Shown here piece after piece: positions 5,762 to 9,888 of a stretch of DNA of 9,888 bases. The stretch is from an uncultured Porphyromonadaceae bacterium (lineage in GTDB: Bacteria; Bacteroidota; Bacteroidia; Bacteroidales; Muribaculaceae), in contig UROS01000083.1 of NCBI GenBank assembly GCA_900549445.1, forward strand, positions 1 to 9,888. Reading direction: 5' to 3'. Position 1 is the first letter of the stretch. Each line of letters starts with the position of its first letter. Made by a program: the position numbers and the translations under genes. The notes below the pieces were generated by a model. That model was given only the letters and a program-made list of their open reading frames with translations. It did not search any database and was not told where the DNA came from.

Positions 5762-8698
5762 TTATTTTTTGACGGGTTCGAGTTCGAGGCGCGTTGCGCG
5801 GATAGCTTGTGCCTGAGTCGGTGCGCCGGCGAAGCGGCTAACCATCGACCGTCCCGGTCCAATGGGGTTGTCGAAGGAGCAGACGATTCGGACAGGCGCA
5901 AACAACCGAGAGAGTACCTGAGGAGTATTCTCGTTGAATTCGGTATGATTATAAAATGCCTGATGGTAGTTCTTCATCGGGTTTGACCCCCAGCAGTCCC
6001 ATGTGTTCAGTTTGAATACCTCGGCAAAGTTCATATCAGAACGATTCAACGTAGTCGGTTTGTTCTTCGCGGCGTTGAGATCAGCAGCCGAAGTCAGAAG
6101 ATTATCTTTCCTCGGGTGAATGGAACAGTATGTCACCTGCCCTATTCCGGTCGCGTTGTCATTGAATCCCGGCTCAGACAGGAACTGACAGCCGAAACCA
6201 CGGAAATCAAGACCGGAGATGTTGGCGCAGTATGAATCACCGCTTATAAGCTTGCCGCCACGCAAAGCATCAACGGTAGTTTCAAGCCAGACCTTTCCTG
6301 CACCGCCTTTGCGGACATTATCCGAAATCCATTTGGCAGCAAAAAGGTAGCCGCCGTAACGGCGCATAGCCACCATATCCTTCCAGGTAGGTATACGGCA
6401 ATCGTCAAATCCGCTTTTATCAGTCGGGATAAGAGTACCGTCGGCGATATTTGTCAGGTTATAGAGATACGCAAGGTTTTCGCGATCATCAGGGTTGTTG
6501 ACCGGATCGAAATCGCCGTCGAATGAACCTTCGGTGTTACCATAAAACGGATCTCCGCCTTTTGCCGTGGGGATCACGTAGCCGGGAGCAAGAAGTTCAT
6601 CCTTGCCGAACTTTTCATGAGGCTTACGTTCGCTGTTACGGAAAGGCTGATAATCGACCATGCCGACGGTGTAGCCCTCTTCAGTGCCGTAAACTTCGCG
6701 ATATTTCGCAAGGTCGAGATTGTAGTTCAGCAGCGTACGGCCTTTAGCATCCTTGAAACTGCGGAGCGATTTGGCGAACCAGAACTGATTGAAGCCTACC
6801 TTACGGAGAGGATAAGCACGGTTACCAACGGTCACGGTCTTTTCAACAACGTAGCAGATGCCGTTGCCGTCCATATCGGTTTCATCGTCGACGGCAGGGG
6901 TGTACGACACGAAGGCCTGCCCATTGCTGTCGTAAGCAATATGGCCGTTGAGATAAGCCTCAGTATTGGTAATACGCAGCGGTTCGCCGGTTTCATCCTG
7001 AGGCATAACGAATTCATCCACAATATTCTTCGCCGGATCCCAATAGAGGGTTCCTCCGTGCATGTAGTATTCAAAAAAGTGAGGGGAACTGAATCCGAAC
7101 GAATTCGCGGCATCTGTTGCATACTGTACATCCTCACGCCCGGCATCTACAAAAGAATTCAGATATTCATGACCGTGGTCTACTTTATAAATACCCTGAC
7201 GCATAACCGATTCAGAATCACCTGCATGAGGCTGCGGCCATGCAGCGTTGGTCTTCACGGGGTAGTTGCCGTGGATGTCGTAGGCATACTCGGGATAGCG
7301 TATGGGAGTATAACCGGGATAACCTCCGCCGCTCTTCATATCGTAGACGAACCGTAGCACTGTACCTTTTGTCAGATCGGGTTTACGCTGACCAGGAATA
7401 AGATTATAGAATACCCATACCTGCGAATTTATAGCCAGGTTACCAGCTGTCGGAGCCATTGAACCTCCGGGACGGTATTTTTCGGTAAGAGAGACCATCT
7501 GCTTATACAGATCGTCGGTTCCCGGGTTAGTGTTAAGCATATAACCACTTATTCCTACACCGAGATTATCGCCTGCAGCTTCGAATTGTTTATCGGGGTC
7601 AGTGGGAGACGCATCTCTGTACTCCGAGGCGCCGGATATCGACGGGTCAGCATAGTAGATGTACTCGCGGCAGAGGTAGCCCACGAGTTTGCCGTCGGGT
7701 GAGAAAACCTCGAGCACCCATGAATCCTCGTCGGTGATGTCGATAATAGGCGGAGTGTCGTCGGAGATATTGAAATAGTAATTATGGCCGGGACGGAGAG
7801 CCACATCCTGCTTGAGGCGGAACTCGAGCGCAGCAGTGTTCTTACGTGTAATCCGGAGGAAAGGTTCGTCTGAAGCCTTGAGATCGCGGCAGGCGGGAAC
7901 AGCCACACGGAAGAAGAAGGTCTGCGCATGAGCGTCGCTCGATTCGAGCGAATTAGGCTGAGTGAGGGCAAAAACCTCCTGATCCTCGGCTACAGTATAA
8001 TTTACGTTATCAAGATCTTCCTCGAGAAGATTGGCGCCGGTGAGTGTGACGGGCTGACCGAAAATGGTGGCCGACTCGTAGTTTCTTACATCCTGAACAG
8101 AAACGAGGACCACGATATTAGCCATAAGATGTTCAAACACTATATGACAGCTCTTGCCGTCGGCGTCGGGGGTCACGTAGTCCCAGATGAAATCGGATCT
8201 GCCGTAGTTGTCGATTCCGAATTCAGAGTCGCCGAAAGACTGCTCCTGCTCAACAGTGTGCGAATAGTTCTTGAGACGGTCGAGGGTCATTTCGGCGTCG
8301 TAGGGATAATAGAAAAGGTAGCGTGGAGCGCCTTTCTGCAGATCGTTGTCTTCTGAAACCGGCTCGAGAGCCTTTATAACGACACTGTTACCGCCGTCGT
8401 CAGTAAAATTCTCCGTAACCACCACCTGCATCGGCACGTTGGCCTGCACCACGTTGCCATCGTCTTCGGCATCGAAAGTAAAGGCGCCTATAACGTCGCC
8501 CGTCTCGAATTCGGAATGATGCTCGTCGAGATAGCTTACGCGGGAGTCGGATTTCGACTCCGTCGTACCGATTATGAAATAATGGCCGGAAACGGAACTG
8601 TCGTTATAGACAGGTGCGGGCATATCGTCGCGACACCCTGCCGAAAGCAAGGCAAGCGCGGCGAAAAATGAGGCCGGGATATATCTTGTGAGTTTCAT
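5762..8698 (-). CDS. Large surface lipoprotein: fimbrillin-like N-terminus plus FISUMP (Fib_succ_major) C-terminal domain
   Basis: This 978-residue protein begins with a lipoprotein signal (MKLTRYIPAS..LLSAGC); lipidation is predicted at Cys22, although the -3 residue is Ser rather than the usual Leu. CRDD after the cleavage site fits the acidic export signal that sends Bacteroidetes lipoproteins to the cell surface. Residues about 35-318 look like a fimbrillin-family domain: RVSYLDEHHSEFETGDVIGAF (53-73), then PRYLFYYPY (125-133), HLMANIVVLV (190-199) and PGHNYYFNI (303-311). A middle part follows, opening with KLVGYLCREYIYY (337-349). Residues about 630-945 carry a FISUMP pattern: KVGFNQFWFAKSLRSFKDAKG (633-653), LAYLYNLTN (742-750), DDCRIPTWKDMVAMRR (765-780), and APVRIVCSF (934-942). 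It is likely a minor/tip fimbrial component or surface adhesin. Its ATG shares a base with the upstream stop (TAATG), so it is translationally coupled. Ligand is unknown. Confidence 0.85.
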   Translation of the reverse strand: MKLTRYIPASFFAALALLSAGCRDDMPAPVYNDSSVSGHYFIIGTTESKSDSRVSYLDEHHSEFETGDVIGAFTFDAEDDGNVVQANVPMQVVVTENFTDDGGNSVVIKALEPVSEDNDLQKGAPRYLFYYPYDAEMTLDRLKNYSHTVEQEQSFGDSEFGIDNYGRSDFIWDYVTPDADGKSCHIVFEHLMANIVVLVSVQDVRNYESATIFGQPVTLTGANLLEEDLDNVNYTVAEDQEVFALTQPNSLESSDAHAQTFFFRVAVPACRDLKASDEPFLRITRKNTAALEFRLKQDVALRPGHNYYFNISDDTPPIIDITDEDSWVLEVFSPDGKLVGYLCREYIYYADPSISGASEYRDASPTDPDKQFEAAGDNLGVGISGYMLNTNPGTDDLYKQMVSLTEKYRPGGSMAPTAGNLAINSQVWVFYNLIPGQRKPDLTKGTVLRFVYDMKSGGGYPGYTPIRYPEYAYDIHGNYPVKTNAAWPQPHAGDSESVMRQGIYKVDHGHEYLNSFVDAGREDVQYATDAANSFGFSSPHFFEYYMHGGTLYWDPAKNIVDEFVMPQDETGEPLRITNTEAYLNGHIAYDSNGQAFVSYTPAVDDETDMDGNGICYVVEKTVTVGNRAYPLRKVGFNQFWFAKSLRSFKDAKGRTLLNYNLDLAKYREVYGTEEGYTVGMVDYQPFRNSERKPHEKFGKDELLAPGYVIPTAKGGDPFYGNTEGSFDGDFDPVNNPDDRENLAYLYNLTNIADGTLIPTDKSGFDDCRIPTWKDMVAMRRYGGYLFAAKWISDNVRKGGAGKVWLETTVDALRGGKLISGDSYCANISGLDFRGFGCQFLSEPGFNDNATGIGQVTYCSIHPRKDNLLTSAADLNAAKNKPTTLNRSDMNFAEVFKLNTWDCWGSNPMKNYHQAFYNHTEFNENTPQVLSRLFAPVRIVCSFDNPIGPGRSMVSRFAGAPTQAQAIRATRLELEPVKK

Positions 8699-9852
8699 TA
8701 TTGCTGGTTTTCTTCTGTTTCAGGTTTTATGGGGTCGAGTTCGGTAGTGGGTCCGTCGAGCCAGTCGCGGATAATGAACTCGATATATTTGGGAGAGAAA
8801 CGGATAATGTAATATTTGTTGCTCTCAAACTTATAATCTGTCACACCGTTTTTGCGCATGACCTCATGAATGGAGATACGGTGAGGCTGACCGTTGACAG
8901 TTACGTTTATAACCATATCTTCATTAACGGTCTGCGGAGGGAGCACCACGCGGAAACGCTTCTTCGCCACACGTTCCCAGGGAAGGATTCTGCCTGTGAA
9001 TTCTGTATATTGGCGAACTCCGGTGCGGTCTGTCCAGTCGGAAACGGCATAGTCAGGTGTTTCCCACGATTCATAAAGATCTCTATGGACATACTTGAAG
9101 TTGAATTTCTTACCGAGGATAATCGGATTGCCCTCGAAAGTGACGTCGGTGGCCTCGTAACCGTCGGTGCAGACAAGTTCTACGGCGGCAAACGCCTTTT
9201 CAAGCTGGACATTAATGGTTCCGGAGGTGTTTTTATTAATCCAGTTGCCCCCATTATCCTTAAGACAGAAAGCATACATGAAATCGCTGTTCTGCACTTT
9301 GGTTTTGTCGATCTGACACGAGTTTACAAACACGGGGAACTCCTGAGGAGCAGCCTTACTCCAGATGTCGGCGTTCCATGAACTCTCGGCACCGAGCGAC
9401 GTTGTAAAACCGGCACCAAACGACCAGTTCGGCATAAACGGGCAAGGATTTTCAGATGCAGGCAATTCGTCAGCGCGCGATGCGTGGGGGAAATCGAGCA
9501 ACTGATAAAATGGCACCGTGCCGTCGTACTTTGCGCGGGCATTCTGATAATCGCCTGCGAGAAGCTCGTTGGAAACCGCTGGATAAAAGAAAACAAATCC
9601 GTAAGGTTCGTTTGTACCTGTAAGATAGAGATACTCGTCAGCAACACCTGATGCGGCATCGTGCTGATTGTAGCGCATCATAAAATGCTCACCGGTATTG
9701 GTAAGAATCGGAGCATCTTCTATGTTTATGAACTTTCCCTGAGTCTGGCTACCGCCGAGACGGTCATAGACCTTACGGAGTTCGAGATAATTACGGTCAT
9801 TGACAACGAACAGATAAGCTCGGAAATGGGCAGGCGCGCCAGGCCACTGACT
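8698..9852 (-). CDS. Fimbrillin-family (fimbrial accessory) protein, 5' end missing
   Basis: Only the last 384 residues are present; the true N-terminus, including any lipoprotein signal, lies beyond the contig end at 9852. A GTG at 9867 extends the frame but is inside adapter sequence (see 9853-9888) and is not a start. No catalytic motif is visible. The protein is rich in aromatic and polar residues, with beta-strand-like stretches such as AYLFVVNDRNYLELRKVYDRL near the start, YGFVFFYPAVSNELLAGDY, AAVELVCTDGY, and a closing SNKYYIIRFSPKYIEFIIRDW. The closing 'YYxIRxxxK...Vxx(D/E)W' design is usual for the second domain of Bacteroidetes fimbrillin-A-clan proteins, where it ends a strand-rich domain. 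It is co-transcribed with the downstream lipoprotein, sharing one base of stop and start, which supports a shared surface structure. A different cell-surface beta-sandwich family is possible. Confidence 0.68.
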   Translation of the reverse strand, partial: SQWPGAPAHFRAYLFVVNDRNYLELRKVYDRLGGSQTQGKFINIEDAPILTNTGEHFMMRYNQHDAASGVADEYLYLTGTNEPYGFVFFYPAVSNELLAGDYQNARAKYDGTVPFYQLLDFPHASRADELPASENPCPFMPNWSFGAGFTTSLGAESSWNADIWSKAAPQEFPVFVNSCQIDKTKVQNSDFMYAFCLKDNGGNWINKNTSGTINVQLEKAFAAVELVCTDGYEATDVTFEGNPIILGKKFNFKYVHRDLYESWETPDYAVSDWTDRTGVRQYTEFTGRILPWERVAKKRFRVVLPPQTVNEDMVINVTVNGQPHRISIHEVMRKNGVTDYKFESNKYYIIRFSPKYIEFIIRDWLDGPTTELDPIKPETEENQQ

Positions 9853-9888
9853 CTGTCTCTTATACACATCTCCGAGCCCACGAGACTC
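9853..9888. other. Illumina Nextera adapter remnant (not genomic)
   Basis: Bases 9853-9871 read CTGTCTCTTATACACATCT, exactly the Tn5 mosaic end used in Nextera libraries, and 9872-9886 read CCGAGCCCACGAGAC, the adjoining read-2 adapter segment, with two more bases to the contig end. Translated on the minus strand it gives the well-known artefact MYKRQ at the start of the neighbouring frame. It marks untrimmed adapter at an assembly end. Confidence 0.97.

Noticed and set aside
5523..5986. Several overlapping open frames on both strands in the GC-rich gap
   Set aside because: GC-rich DNA has few stops; the translations are Arg/Pro/Ala-rich, mutually overlapping, and some run through the terminator into the lipoprotein gene.
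6617..7357. A 246-codon open frame on the plus strand
   Set aside because: It is antisense to the 978-residue lipoprotein, whose signal peptide and domain order are convincing on the other strand.
9853..9871. Tn5 mosaic end as a sign of a natural Tn5-like insertion
   Set aside because: The hyperactive mosaic-end sequence is followed exactly by the commercial Nextera adapter and lies at the very contig end, so it is a library artefact.
1..9888. CRISPR array, integrase, transposase or toxin-antitoxin pair
   Set aside because: I found no spaced direct repeats, no insertion-sequence terminal repeats and no recombinase or toxin motifs; the ATPase beside the tRNA is the only hint of mobility.

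Overview
The window looks like chromosomal DNA from a gut-type member of the Bacteroidales, most likely Muribaculaceae or a close relative (inference). Supporting signs are a fimbrillin/FISUMP-type lipoprotein with an acidic surface-export signal after its lipobox, a DUF3737 gene paired with a PatB/MalY lyase, a Cbp1-like adhesin end, AAA_14/DUF4143 ATPase content, near absence of Shine-Dalgarno sequences, and several exact TAnnTTTG (-7) promoter boxes of the Bacteroidetes type.

Layout, left to right. The plus strand carries only the last 103 codons of an adhesin-like protein (1-312). It converges, across a strong two-way hairpin terminator (335-367), on a minus-strand block. Read in its own direction (right to left), the minus strand contains: a fimbrial protein truncated by the contig end (9852-8698); a 978-residue fimbrillin-FISUMP lipoprotein that starts on the stop codon of the previous gene (8698-5762); a rho-independent terminator (5722-5754); a GC-rich non-coding block rich in hairpins (about 5361-5720); a tRNA-Ser(GGA) with its own promoter and terminator (5215-5302); an AT-richer AAA+ ATPase (5117-3981); a MATE efflux transporter (3910-2489); and a two-gene unit of a DUF3737 beta-helix protein (2388-1537) and a PatB/MalY aminotransferase (1540-371) joined by an ATGA overlap.

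How the genes work together. The right half is a cell-surface module: two fimbrial-family proteins made from one transcript, probably minor or tip components of a fimbria or a surface adhesin. The left half is a set of separate small units: sulfur amino-acid metabolism (PatB with DUF3737), drug/metabolite export (MATE), and a probably mobile or accessory ATPase placed directly after a tRNA.

The last 36 bases (9853-9888) are not biological. They match the Illumina Nextera (Tn5 mosaic end plus read-2) adapter. The apparent start of the rightmost gene (translated MYKRQ) comes from that adapter, so the gene is really cut off at 9852.

I see no CRISPR array, transposase, integrase or clearly undescribed system. 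The items most worth a second look are the fimbrillin-FISUMP fusion pair, the GC-rich hairpin block at 5361-5720, the conserved-looking DUF3737-PatB coupling, and the adapter artefact.
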